DNA of 64,000 nt from Acinetobacter sp. NIPH 2100 (GTDB lineage Bacteria; Pseudomonadota; Gammaproteobacteria; Pseudomonadales; Moraxellaceae), in contig NZ_KB850224.1 in NCBI RefSeq assembly GCF_000369805.1, forward strand, positions 3,576,460 to 3,640,459, read 5' to 3'. A model generated the notes under the pieces. The model worked only from the letters and a program-made list of their open reading frames with translations. It was not told the origin of the DNA and ran no database searches. The translations under genes were made by a program, and so were the position numbers. This document shows positions 16,565 to 24,703 of this stretch, in pieces (positions within the stretch are counted from its first letter, which is position 1; each line of letters starts with the position of its first letter).

Positions 16565-18682
16565 ATGCCAGGCGAAGAGGTCAGCCAAGCCAAGCAACAG
16601 CTCAGAGCAATTATTGAAGCCTATCTCAAAGATAGCGACGTTCAACGTGTGCTTGCTGCCTGCGATTTTGCTGATTTAGCGCATAGCGGTATTACGCGTA
16701 AAAGTGGTGAGCCCTATGTACTACACCCCATTGCAGTGAGTTGCATTTTGGCGCACATGCGTCTTGATGCCGATACACTGATGGCGGCCTTATTACATGA
16801 TGTGATTGAAGATACTGAATTTACCAAAGATGAAATTGGGCAAAAATATGGCTTGGTTGTCGCTGAACTTGTAGATGGTGTCACCAAACTTAGCCATTCC
16901 AGTGATAAAGAATATAACAAAGCCGCATCGTTCCGAAAAATTTTACAAGCCACTCTACAAGACCCACGTGTCATTATTATTAAACTGGCTGACCGCTATC
17001 ATAATATGACTACCTTGGGTGCACTTCGTCCTGATAAACGAGCGCGTATTGCGCAAGAAACACTGGATGTTTTTGTCCCGATGGCACGTCTCGTCGGGAT
17101 GAACGAGATGGCAGATAACCTTGAACATCTATGCTATCAAAATCTTGATTTAGATATGTTTAATGATGTGCAAACCGCATTATTAGAAACCAAGCCAAAA
17201 CGTTGTGAATATCAGGCAATTTGGGAACAAAAACTCTCTGACTTATTAAAAACACATGAACTAAAAGGCCGTATTAAAAAGAAAAATAACAATATCGAAT
17301 TACTCCGCCATTTTGTTAAAAATGAAATTGATTTAAATGAACTCAGTCATAGTCATGCCTTTGAAATTATTTTACAAAGCATCGCCGATTGTGACCGTTT
17401 AGTTGAAGCACTCAAAGATAATTTCCAAGTTTTACAATATAGAGATCATATTCGCCGCCCACTACCTGGTGGCAATCAATCGCTCATGATCAAACTGAAA
17501 GGCGAAAAAACAACACTCTCTCTGACCATTCAGACTGAGCTGATGCGTAAAGCAGCGCGCTTTGGTGTTGTACTTGGGGAAAATGCACCTCAAGCCTGTC
17601 GTTCAGCGATTCAAGCCTCGATGCAAAACTTGAATACATTGATTGATAGTGGTTGTGCTAAAACCACATTTAGCGATTTGCTCGATTATTTACACCAAGA
17701 AAAAATCTGGGTGTATACGCCACATGGTCAACTGCATGAATTACCGCAGGGAGCAACGGTTGTTGATTTTGCTTATTCTGCCAGCCTATTTTTAGGCAAC
17801 CATGCCGTGGGTGCAAAAGTTGATGGTGAAATTCGCCCATTGTCGACACCGCTACACAGCGGACAAGTGGTTGAAATTATTACCGATGTGCTTGCTACCC
17901 CAAATCCAGATTGGCTCAGCTTCATCAATACACAAAAAGCACGCCGCGCACTACAAAATATACTCCGTGAGCAAGACATTGAAGAACAACGCTTAGTTGG
18001 GCAACAAGCATTGAATCGCGCATTAAAACTGTTCCAACGTTCTATTAATGATCTTTCACCGACCGATTGGATTAATGTGCTCGAGTGGCGACACTTAAGC
18101 AGCAAGGATACCTTGTTCGAACAGATTGCCGTGGGAGATCTGCTGCCACAACTGGTCGCAAATCATCTATTTGCTCAGGACTACCATTCACAACATCAAG
18201 AAGTATCTGATCGTTTGATTATTGGTACAGAAGGCGTTGATGTAAAATATGCACATTGTTGTAACCCTGTACTTGGTGATCCAATTCAAGGACACCTGTC
18301 ACGACGTGGCTTGATCGTACATCGCTCCCGTTGCCGCAACTTATTGCATGAACAGCATCTACATCCAGAAAATATCATGCCTCTACATTGGCAATCAGAA
18401 GAAATTGATGATGTTCGTTTCAGTGCTTATCTTTGTATCCATATGGCCATGAATGATGAACAAATTTCTGATTTGATTTATCAATGTCGAAAAGCAAAGA
18501 CTGGTGTAGAAATGGTTCACTCTCAAGACCAAAAAACCTATGTCAATATTGTGGTAAGTAACCGTAATCAAATCGCACAGATCATTCGCGACTTAAGAAT
18601 GCATTTTGGTTTTCCGCGTATTGAACGCTTAAATATGCCAATCGTTCAACCTGAAGTTGCAAAATTAGCGACGGCTAACTAG
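16565..18682 (+). CDS. spoT: SpoT-type (p)ppGpp hydrolase with degenerate synthetase domain
   Basis: 705 residues from the ATG at 16565 (AAGGTG upstream). The HD hydrolase domain is intact: R45, H54, H78-D79, E82-D83 and the ADRYHNM motif with D143. The synthetase region, where bifunctional enzymes carry GYQSLHT, reads GGNQSLMI, and the surrounding catalytic segments are poorly conserved. A TGS domain (VYTPHGQLHELPQGATVVDFAY), a Cys-rich zinc-finger-like domain (HCCNPVLGDPI) and a C-terminal ACT-like domain follow. This fits the hydrolase-only SpoT described for Acinetobacter baumannii, which removes the alarmone while a separate RelA makes it. It lies downstream of gmk and rpoZ. Confidence 0.94.
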   Translation: MPGEEVSQAKQQLRAIIEAYLKDSDVQRVLAACDFADLAHSGITRKSGEPYVLHPIAVSCILAHMRLDADTLMAALLHDVIEDTEFTKDEIGQKYGLVVAELVDGVTKLSHSSDKEYNKAASFRKILQATLQDPRVIIIKLADRYHNMTTLGALRPDKRARIAQETLDVFVPMARLVGMNEMADNLEHLCYQNLDLDMFNDVQTALLETKPKRCEYQAIWEQKLSDLLKTHELKGRIKKKNNNIELLRHFVKNEIDLNELSHSHAFEIILQSIADCDRLVEALKDNFQVLQYRDHIRRPLPGGNQSLMIKLKGEKTTLSLTIQTELMRKAARFGVVLGENAPQACRSAIQASMQNLNTLIDSGCAKTTFSDLLDYLHQEKIWVYTPHGQLHELPQGATVVDFAYSASLFLGNHAVGAKVDGEIRPLSTPLHSGQVVEIITDVLATPNPDWLSFINTQKARRALQNILREQDIEEQRLVGQQALNRALKLFQRSINDLSPTDWINVLEWRHLSSKDTLFEQIAVGDLLPQLVANHLFAQDYHSQHQEVSDRLIIGTEGVDVKYAHCCNPVLGDPIQGHLSRRGLIVHRSRCRNLLHEQHLHPENIMPLHWQSEEIDDVRFSAYLCIHMAMNDEQISDLIYQCRKAKTGVEMVHSQDQKTYVNIVVSNRNQIAQIIRDLRMHFGFPRIERLNMPIVQPEVAKLATAN

Positions 18683-18847
18683 ACCTCATTGTACCTGTAC
18701 AATGAAAAGCGGCTGCGTTTTACAGATATAAAAATCCTAATAATCAATCGATACAACAGCGACTACCCAGTATTCAGCACTTTCGTGCCTGCACTTTTGT
18801 GTTAAAGTCACATGGTTTAAGATAGAAAAACCACCTAGGAGAGCTAA

Positions 18848-19228
18848 ATGTCACGCCAAGTTATTCATACTGAACACGCCCCTGCTGCTATCGGAACATA
18901 TTCTCAAGCAATTCTTGTTGGCAATACGCTCTATCTTTCAGGCCAGATCGGTTTAGATCCGTACAGTATGGAACTTGTAGAAGGCATTGAAGCTCAAATC
19001 CGCCGCGTATTTGATAACCTGAAAGCAGTTTGTACTGCTGCTGGTGGGAGTTTGGCTGACATTGCAAAACTCAACATCTTCCTTACCGACCTGTCTCACT
19101 TTCAGTTAGTAAATCAAATCATGGGCGAATACTTTGCTCAACCTTATCCTGCACGTGCCGCGCTTGGTGTTGCAAGCTTGCCTAAAAATGCGCTAGTTGA
19201 AATGGATGGGATTGTCATCATTCCATAA
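18848..19228 (+). CDS. ridA: RidA family enamine/imine deaminase
   Basis: 126 residues, typical of the YjgF/YER057c/UK114 family. RidA hydrolyses reactive 2-aminoacrylate-type enamines made by PLP enzymes. Family motifs are visible: GTYSQAI near the N-terminus, [22 protein letters not shown], the active-site arginine in YPARAALGV, and VEMDGIVI at the end. AGGAGAGCTAA lies directly before the ATG. It follows spoT, as in several gammaproteobacteria. Confidence 0.95.
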   Translation: MSRQVIHTEHAPAAIGTYSQAILVGNTLYLSGQIGLDPYSMELVEGIEAQIRRVFDNLKAVCTAAGGSLADIAKLNIFLTDLSHFQLVNQIMGEYFAQPYPARAALGVASLPKNALVEMDGIVIIP

Positions 19229-19267
19229 GTTTTTTAAATCTATATTTATCAAAAAGATATAAATAGC

Positions 19268-19300
19268 AAAAAATATCACCGATCAGGTGGTATTTTTTTA
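19268..19300 (+). terminator. Rho-independent terminator after ridA
   Basis: The stem AATATCACC/GGTGGTATT (with G-U pairing) has a 5-base loop and ends in a run of seven T, 44 bases after the ridA stop. Confidence 0.8.
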
Positions 19301-19345
19301 TTCAAATTCTCAATAAGAATATATTCATTGTAAGAATGAAATTCA

Positions 19346-19375
19346 TTGACAAACGATAATAATTATCAATAATAT
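19346..19375 (+). promoter_or_regulatory. bfd promoter overlapped by Fur-box-like operator
   Basis: TTGACA at 19346-19351 and TAATAT at 19370-19375 are 18 bases apart. The stretch 19355-19373 matches about 14 of 19 positions of the Fur consensus GATAATGATAATCATTATC by my alignment. A repressor bound here would cover the -10 and spacer, giving bfd expression under iron starvation. Confidence 0.65.
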
Positions 19376-19408
19376 CAATTATCGCATTTATATTTGTGGC
19401 TCACTCCC

Positions 19409-19603
19409 ATGTATGTTTGTTTATGTCGTGGAATTACAGATCAGGATATCAAAGACGCCGTTGCAAATGGCGCTGAAAGCTATCGTGAAATCCGTGACCT
19501 ACTCGACCTAGGTACATGTTGTGGTCGTTGTGCTCCTGAAGCTCGTGCAATTATCAGTGATGAACTGGCCGAAATCGCTGCACGCATCTCTATAGCTGCT
19601 TAA
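19409..19603 (+). CDS. bfd: Bacterioferritin-associated ferredoxin
   Basis: 64 residues. Four cysteines in CLCRG and CCGRC bind a [2Fe-2S] cluster, the Bfd signature. Bfd reduces the haem of bacterioferritin so that stored iron can be released when iron is short. The start MYVCLCRGIT is the family start; a TTG at 19394 would add five residues. It lies behind a Fur-box-like operator and upstream of bfr on the same strand, with a terminator between, so the two are probably controlled oppositely by iron. Confidence 0.95.
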   Translation: MYVCLCRGITDQDIKDAVANGAESYREIRDLLDLGTCCGRCAPEARAIISDELAEIAARISIAA

Positions 19604-19650
19604 TTTATTTCTAAATAAGATCACTCAATTCCTACTCGTTTTTACGACTC

Positions 19651-19699
19651 CACCGCTTTTTGTAGAACTTTAGAAGTTCCTCATTAAAGCGGTTTTTTT
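19651..19699 (+). terminator. Rho-independent terminator after bfd
   Basis: The outer stem ACCGCTTT/AAAGCGGT encloses a second inverted pair, GAACTT/AAGTTC, and ends in seven T. It lies 48 bases after the bfd stop. Confidence 0.8.
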
Positions 19700-19901
19700 A
19701 TAAAAATCATAACAATATTAGGATGTTTTTGATTGTGATTTTCATTTGCCGTTCTATAAATTACTCGCCAGATGATTCTTTGTTGACTAAAATAATAAAA
19801 ATTGCCTGAGTCAGAGTCTGTTGAGATTTCACAGAAGCTTGCGACTAAGGGCATTGTTTAGATGCTATTTGGCATCAGTTAGTGTTTTTGGAGTAAGCGC
19901 A

Positions 19902-20366
19902 ATGAAAGGCAATCGTGAAGTTATTAACCAGCTCAATCAGGTGCTTTACCACCATTTAACCGCAATCAATCAATATTTTTTGCACTCGCGCATGTTTAAT
20001 GATTGGGGAATTGAGCAACTCGGTTCAGCTGAATATAAAGAATCCATTCGCCAGATGAAACACGCAGATAAGATCATCGAACGTATTTTGTTTTTAGAAG
20101 GCTTACCGAACTTACAGCACCTTGGTAAGTTATATATTGGTCAACATACTGAAGAAGTTCTCAACTGTGATATTCGTAAAGTTAAAGAAAATATTGAGGC
20201 AATCAAGCAAACGGTTGAACTTGCAGAAGCAGAGCAAGATTATGTGACGCGTGACTTGGTTCAAGAGATCCTAGAGAAAGAAGAAGAATACTGGGACTGG
20301 CTCGATACACAGCTTGATTTAGTCGAAAATGTGGGTATCGAGAATTATATTCAAAGCCAAATCTAA
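19902..20366 (+). CDS. bfr: Bacterioferritin subunit, haem-binding, ferroxidase ligands lost
   Basis: 154 residues from the ATG at 19902, with GGAGTAAGC upstream; a longer frame to 19821 lacks support. It aligns without gaps to E. coli Bfr as I recall that sequence: MKGNREVINQLNQ, AINQYFLHSRMF, MKHADK, RILFLEGLPNLQ. Met52, the haem ligand, is kept. Of the six ferroxidase ligands only H54 and E127 remain: E18 is H, E51 is Q, E94 is V and H130 is Y. It therefore resembles the haem-carrying partner subunit of two-subunit bacterioferritins (such as in Neisseria), which would need a ferroxidase-competent subunit encoded elsewhere. bfd lies just upstream. Confidence 0.94.
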   Translation: MKGNREVINQLNQVLYHHLTAINQYFLHSRMFNDWGIEQLGSAEYKESIRQMKHADKIIERILFLEGLPNLQHLGKLYIGQHTEEVLNCDIRKVKENIEAIKQTVELAEAEQDYVTRDLVQEILEKEEEYWDWLDTQLDLVENVGIENYIQSQI

Positions 20367-20394
20367 TTAGAAATTCCGATTTAGATTAAACCTA

Positions 20395-20428
20395 AAAATA
20401 AAAGCCCTAACTCGGGCTTTTATTTTTT
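20395..20428. terminator. Bidirectional terminator between bfr and pglL
   Basis: The stem AATAAAAGCCC/GGGCTTTTATT with a 6-base loop is flanked by A and T runs and serves both convergent genes. The pglL stop codon is inside its right flank. Confidence 0.9.
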
Positions 20429-22067
20429 ACTTAGTTTTATTATTTAATTCGATAATCTCAGCCAGGCTAAGCTTCTGTTTATATAACCGATTTAATACCA
20501 CCAATTGCTGCTCAGCATCCTTAACTTTTTGATTGTATACCAACAATTGAGCATACTTTTTCAGGTTATAAGGTGTTGCCTTATTCTTCACCATTTCCCC
20601 AAGTTGCTTCAAATCTGTCTCTGACATCATTGTTTTCGGGTTTAAGGCAATCCAATCCAGACGCTGCTGGAACTGGGTCAGTAGTAAAATTTTTGAACTT
20701 CCAAAAATTTCAGCTGTGGGCTGTTTATTTTTAAAGAGCAAACGGCTATTGTCCTGAAACAGTTTGTAATCACGCCAAATCAGTAATACCACGATAAGTG
20801 AGAGTATCCCAATACAGCGAATGACATTCTTATTTATAGTCACACCTTTTAATTTTGGTGTCTGAGCCTGAATCAATCCCAACAGGAAACCCATTGGAAG
20901 CAAGAAATAGGCATAACGCTGCGGGAATTCCAACATGGCATGAATCAGGATGGCAACCACCATTAGAATCGCAATCATGGAGATCGTGTCTTTGGCATTT
21001 TTATTCAGCCAGAAGAACCATAAACTCATGTACCCAATAATGAGAAGTCCAAGAGGTACCCCATTCCAGACTAGAATATCGAGTAGAACATTATGCGCAC
21101 TGTTAAACCAAACTTGCACCGTATTAAAATCAATACTTTCAAAAACAGCAATACTGGTTTGGTTCCAACCATATCCGAACCAAGGTTTTTCAGCGATCGC
21201 ATGTAAAATTTGTATCCACATCCCGATTCTTTCATGCCCTGATCCTGCACGTTGCGCAATTGATGCTGTTTGTGTCACACCTGTATCAATACTTGAGGTA
21301 AGTAATTGAGTTAGCAAAGGCAGTAAATAACTTGCAATCAAGGCATAAAAACCAAACCAGAGTAGTAATCTTGGAAAATTAAAACGAGGAGTATTTTTAT
21401 GTTGCTTATGAATCCAGTAAAAGAAGAAAAAAATACAGACAACCCAAGAGGTTCTTGATTGAGTCAGCGTAATTGCAAATAGCGTGACCAAACTTGTAGG
21501 AATTAACAACCACAAGGTCAACCTTCTTTTCTCATATAAATATAAGCCTCCCATTAAGCCCATAATTAAGAAGGTTGCAAGATTGTTCGGCTGACCAAAA
21601 TTGGCATATGGCCGGTTTCCTCTCAGTTTCATCACCGCATCAAGGTAAGCTTCAAGATTCAGCCACTGAATAATCGCCATAATCGCACTGATCAGCGAAA
21701 TACTGAGCAATAAATAACTAACACCCAGCATGATTCTTTCGCGTTGCTCAGCTTGCAGGCTTAGGTTGTATCCAGCAATAATCATTAACCAGAATACAAA
21801 AAGATAAGAGAAGCTGAGAAATGCCGTACTAAAATCAGTAATCAGGCCGAAAGCCAACTGGCATAGCGGGATAAAAACAATACCCAACATCAAAATCTGA
21901 GGTCTAGGGATTTTTACGTTTTGCTTTAAGAGCAGACCACCCACAGCCAAGGCTGCGCCAAAACTCGCCAATTCACTGGAAAAAGTAACCCAGGGATAGG
22001 TATGAAATGGAGAGAGCCAAGCAAAGCTAATCAGAACGCTGGCAAGAAAAAAGCATAAAAATTGCAT
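20427..22067 (-). CDS. pglL: PglL-type O-oligosaccharyltransferase
   Basis: 546 residues with roughly a dozen membrane segments. A Wzy_C/O-antigen-ligase core is followed by a soluble C-terminal tail of about 100 residues, the PglL layout. Conserved pieces include FGQPNNLATFL, a TQSRTSWV segment, KPWFGYGWNQT and the periplasmic SAHNVLLDILVWNGVPLG with its histidine. PglL moves lipid-linked glycan onto Ser/Thr of periplasmic proteins. The gene lies downstream of a pilin and its accessory tfpZ, so the neighbouring pilin is a likely substrate, although PglL enzymes can be general. A terminator lies in the 81-base gap after tfpZ, so it may have its own promoter or depend on readthrough. Confidence 0.88.
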   Translation of the reverse strand: MQFLCFFLASVLISFAWLSPFHTYPWVTFSSELASFGAALAVGGLLLKQNVKIPRPQILMLGIVFIPLCQLAFGLITDFSTAFLSFSYLFVFWLMIIAGYNLSLQAEQRERIMLGVSYLLLSISLISAIMAIIQWLNLEAYLDAVMKLRGNRPYANFGQPNNLATFLIMGLMGGLYLYEKRRLTLWLLIPTSLVTLFAITLTQSRTSWVVCIFFFFYWIHKQHKNTPRFNFPRLLLWFGFYALIASYLLPLLTQLLTSSIDTGVTQTASIAQRAGSGHERIGMWIQILHAIAEKPWFGYGWNQTSIAVFESIDFNTVQVWFNSAHNVLLDILVWNGVPLGLLIIGYMSLWFFWLNKNAKDTISMIAILMVVAILIHAMLEFPQRYAYFLLPMGFLLGLIQAQTPKLKGVTINKNVIRCIGILSLIVVLLIWRDYKLFQDNSRLLFKNKQPTAEIFGSSKILLLTQFQQRLDWIALNPKTMMSETDLKQLGEMVKNKATPYNLKKYAQLLVYNQKVKDAEQQLVVLNRLYKQKLSLAEIIELNNKTK

Positions 22068-22080
22068 AGGTCATACATGA

Positions 22081-22112
22081 AAAAAGGCCTAGCGAATTAT
22101 ATCGCTAAGCCC
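22081..22112 (-). terminator. Rho-independent terminator after tfpZ
   Basis: On the minus strand the stem GGCTTAGCGA/TCGCTAGGCC (one G-U pair, 6-base loop) is followed by a run of T. It ends 14 bases before the pglL start, separating pilin-2/tfpZ from pglL. Confidence 0.75.
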
Positions 22113-22148
22113 TCACTTACCAATCAAATATAAGATAAAAACTACAAT

Positions 22149-22883
22149 TTACTTCCAAGGGCGTAAGTCTACAATTTTAACCACCTCACCTTTTTCTTTA
22201 TTGATGAGTACGGTCATATCAATACTAGTCGAGCTTAATGGTAACCATGCATCTGCATTTGGATAAGCTTTTATTATTTTTTCTACTTGTTGCGGTTCAT
22301 TAAATTGACTCAAAACCTCAATATTTTGCGCATTGTCTCGCAATTGCATTCTGTTAGTTTCAAGTGATTGATAACGTTCTGGCCGCATAGCACTTGAAAT
22401 ACCCGTAGTGACTGCGTCAAATAAACTTTTATTTCGCTCTTCAACCGAGTTTCCTAAATTGATTGCAACAAACTGCGGTTTCAACCAAGAAGGAGTTTGA
22501 TATTTCATCTTGGCTTGAGTTATATGTTCTTGAACAATTTCATTTTTCCTTACAAGTTCAAATCGATCCCCATTTTGTACAATCCATGCTGGTCGACCTT
22601 GCTCAATACTATATAACCCATAAGATAATGCCGATAACTGAAGTAAAATAACCACAGTCAAATCCATTATAAGGGTTTTTTTACCTTCTTTATAGACAAG
22701 CAAACCTAGCGATGGACCAACAACCACATCAATCGAAAGCATCATCAAAAAAATATTGGTCACTCCAACTGACTTTGCTAATGGTGCGGGATACCATAGG
22801 AAAAAAACTACTCCAATAACAATGAAAGCAATAAAAAAAGAAATTGTTAAATGGCTAATAAAAAATTTGATGCGTTTTGACAT
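22149..22883 (-). CDS. tfpZ: TfpZ/TfpX-type pilin accessory protein
   Basis: 244 residues from the ATG at 22883, with GAGAGACTA upstream. Three or four hydrophobic segments occupy about the first 110 residues, including the family-typical SIDVVVGPSLGLLVYK; a periplasmic domain ends in VIKIVDLRPWK-like sequence. In Pseudomonas and Acinetobacter TfpX/Y/Z proteins are encoded next to particular pilin types and raise pilin levels or pilus assembly. It follows pilin 2 after 43 bases, so that pilin is the likely client. Confidence 0.85.
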   Translation of the reverse strand: MSKRIKFFISHLTISFFIAFIVIGVVFFLWYPAPLAKSVGVTNIFLMMLSIDVVVGPSLGLLVYKEGKKTLIMDLTVVILLQLSALSYGLYSIEQGRPAWIVQNGDRFELVRKNEIVQEHITQAKMKYQTPSWLKPQFVAINLGNSVEERNKSLFDAVTTGISSAMRPERYQSLETNRMQLRDNAQNIEVLSQFNEPQQVEKIIKAYPNADAWLPLSSTSIDMTVLINKEKGEVVKIVDLRPWK

Positions 22884-22926
22884 TAGTCTCTCAAAGTAAA
22901 AACAAAGCTCACATGTACGCAAACGG

Positions 22927-23349
22927 TTATGTACAATCGACAGGTTTTAAGCGATTTGGAATTCCAACCGAAGAACTACATCTCCAAGAACCATTTGCTT
23001 GACGATTTAAATATATTGATTTTCCTAGAAGCACTGCCGCTACACTATGCATTTGGCATTCTAAAGCAGGCTGAGAAACACCACTAGCATCTGGAGCATG
23101 AACAACATAATGACAAAATTGGGAATCAGGTGCTGAGAAACCCATATTATCTGTCGTGAATGCTCCACTATTGGCACCATCATTCATCACGAGCTCATAT
23201 TGTGTTCTAGCCCCGTTAAGCTCAGCAATTGCAGAAGTAATTTGAGACTTAGCGACATAGTTCTGATACAACGGCAATGCTATGGCCGCAAGTACTCCAA
23301 TAATTGCCACGACAATCATTAATTCAATTAATGTAAATCCTTTATTCAT
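22927..23349 (-). CDS. Type IV major-type pilin, second copy (pilin 2)
   Basis: 140 residues. The leader MNKG is followed by [32 protein letters not shown]. Near the C-terminus, the cysteines in WRCSSSVGI and PVDCT form the usual disulfide loop. It differs strongly from PilA at 27321-27776 beyond the first 35 residues and ends in Thr rather than Ser. It has its own sigma-54-like promoter and is paired with tfpZ and pglL, so it may be an alternative major pilin or a ComP-like pilin for DNA uptake. I cannot decide between them. GGGGGAAC precedes the start. Confidence 0.9.
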   Translation of the reverse strand: MNKGFTLIELMIVVAIIGVLAAIALPLYQNYVAKSQITSAIAELNGARTQYELVMNDGANSGAFTTDNMGFSAPDSQFCHYVVHAPDASGVSQPALECQMHSVAAVLLGKSIYLNRQANGSWRCSSSVGIPNRLKPVDCT

Positions 23350-23385
23350 GGCAGTTCCCCCTAATTTTTAAATATCTTCAAACAA

Positions 23386-23401
23386 TACAAAAAACATGCC
23401 A
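23386..23401 (-). promoter_or_regulatory. Sigma-54-like promoter for pilin 2
   Basis: The minus strand reads TGGCATGTTTTTTGTA. It has correct spacing to the consensus TGGCACG-N4-TTGCW, with T for C at the sixth position and GT for GC at -12. It starts 52 bases before the pilin-2 ATG. Confidence 0.55.
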
Positions 23402-23483
23402 TATAATTAAGTTTTAAATTTCAAAAACTTATCATTTAATTTTTTTTTATCGTGACATTCTAGATAACTTTCCAACAAAAATG

Positions 23484-24689
23484 TCATTTTAGGGATTGAT
23501 CATTAAGCGTCTGATAAAAGTATTTCTCTAGTAGATTTTCATCGTAATCTTTATCATACCGTGTTGCGCCATTACCCACCCACACAACGACTTCTGATTT
23601 TGCTGTGACCATAGCTAAAGAAGTGGCTGCTGGAAAACCACCATTGCGGAAATACATCCTTGAAGCACTACTATCTTTTTGATATTGCCACATTGCATAA
23701 CCATTACATGACTTAAATTGAGTGATATGACATTTCTTAAGATTATCCTCAGCAATATCCAAAATATTCAAATGTTCGCGCTGTAGCATACTATGGATTA
23801 ATAATGCAAGACTTTTCGCACTCCCCGATAATCCAGCAGAAGAAGAAATGGACTGAAAATTAAAGGAATTATCATCGCTCTCTGTCCAAAAGTCATTATT
23901 CCGAAAGTCATAACGCACTTCATCCGGATAATAAATACCATCCACAAACTTAATATTATATTTTGCTAAAGAGTATGTTTTTTGAATAAATGCCCTATAG
24001 GGTTGTTGTGTAACACGCTCGATGACCGCACCGAGAAGACAGGTATTGCGGTTATCATAGGCATAGTGATCATTAGGCTCAAAGTCTAATTTCAGTTTGA
24101 GTAAAGTCGAAAGTTGTGAAGGACACCATGGTGTTTTATTCATTGCAAAAATCACATCTTCACTTTTCAAGCGATCAAAACCTGAGCGTTGTTGTAATAA
24201 ATCAGAGATTGTAATTTTTTTTATTCTTTCATCTTTCAAGTTTTTTCCATTTAATTCATCAAAAAAATTGACCATCGGATCATCTAATTTTATTTTTCCA
24301 TTATTGATTAAATCTAAAATTGCATTATTTGTTATTATTTTTGTCATGCTGGCATAGCGGAAGCGCGTGTTTTCAGAAGCTTTATTTGAAAAAACTGTTG
24401 TTTTCTCCCAGCCACTTTGACAATAGAATTGATGACCAGAAGAATCAATATAAGCAATTTGATTCGATAAATTTTTCTGATTTTTTATAATGTATTTTAA
24501 ACTTTTTGGCATCCACTTAGGAGCATTCGCTGAGCAATTAATATTCCATACAGCTATTTGTGCTTGAAGAGGGTATACCAAACGCCAAAAACCGATACGA
24601 TCAATTAGAGTGAAATGGGCTGTAGCACCAATAATAAAAATAAAGAGTAAAATAAAAACAATATCTTTCATCTTAAAAATTTTAAACAT
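23484..24689 (-). CDS. Membrane-anchored serine hydrolase of the beta-lactamase/PBP4* fold
   Basis: 401 residues. An N-terminal membrane anchor (residues 7-25) is followed by a penicillin-recognising-type domain. The catalytic motifs are visible: S114-M-T-K117, Y211-D-N213 and a RNGG element near the C-terminus in place of KTG. Such proteins are peptidases, esterases or transacylases; few are true beta-lactamases. It is the third gene of an AT-rich cassette between pilA and pilin 2, 14 bases after the O-ligase-like gene, with AGGAGGGG before its ATG. The setting suggests action on a surface glycan or a modified pilin. Its substrate is not known to me. Confidence 0.8.
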   Translation of the reverse strand: MFKIFKMKDIVFILLFIFIIGATAHFTLIDRIGFWRLVYPLQAQIAVWNINCSANAPKWMPKSLKYIIKNQKNLSNQIAYIDSSGHQFYCQSGWEKTTVFSNKASENTRFRYASMTKIITNNAILDLINNGKIKLDDPMVNFFDELNGKNLKDERIKKITISDLLQQRSGFDRLKSEDVIFAMNKTPWCPSQLSTLLKLKLDFEPNDHYAYDNRNTCLLGAVIERVTQQPYRAFIQKTYSLAKYNIKFVDGIYYPDEVRYDFRNNDFWTESDDNSFNFQSISSSAGLSGSAKSLALLIHSMLQREHLNILDIAEDNLKKCHITQFKSCNGYAMWQYQKDSSASRMYFRNGGFPAATSLAMVTAKSEVVVWVGNGATRYDKDYDENLLEKYFYQTLNDQSLK

Positions 24690-24703
24690 TAAAGCCCCTC
24701 CTC

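Noticed and set aside
18686..18703. Palindrome CATTGTACCTGTACAATG after spoT
   Set aside because: Possible hairpin but no T run follows; too little to call a terminator or an operator.
19821..19901. 27-codon extension of bfr upstream of its usual start
   Set aside because: No ribosome site and no similarity to bacterioferritins; GGAGTAAGC before the ATG at 19902 decides the start.
23484..24689. Reading the serine hydrolase as an antibiotic-resistance beta-lactamase
   Set aside because: The motifs fit the wider serine hydrolase fold; the protein is membrane-anchored, its third motif is RNGG and its setting is a pilin locus.
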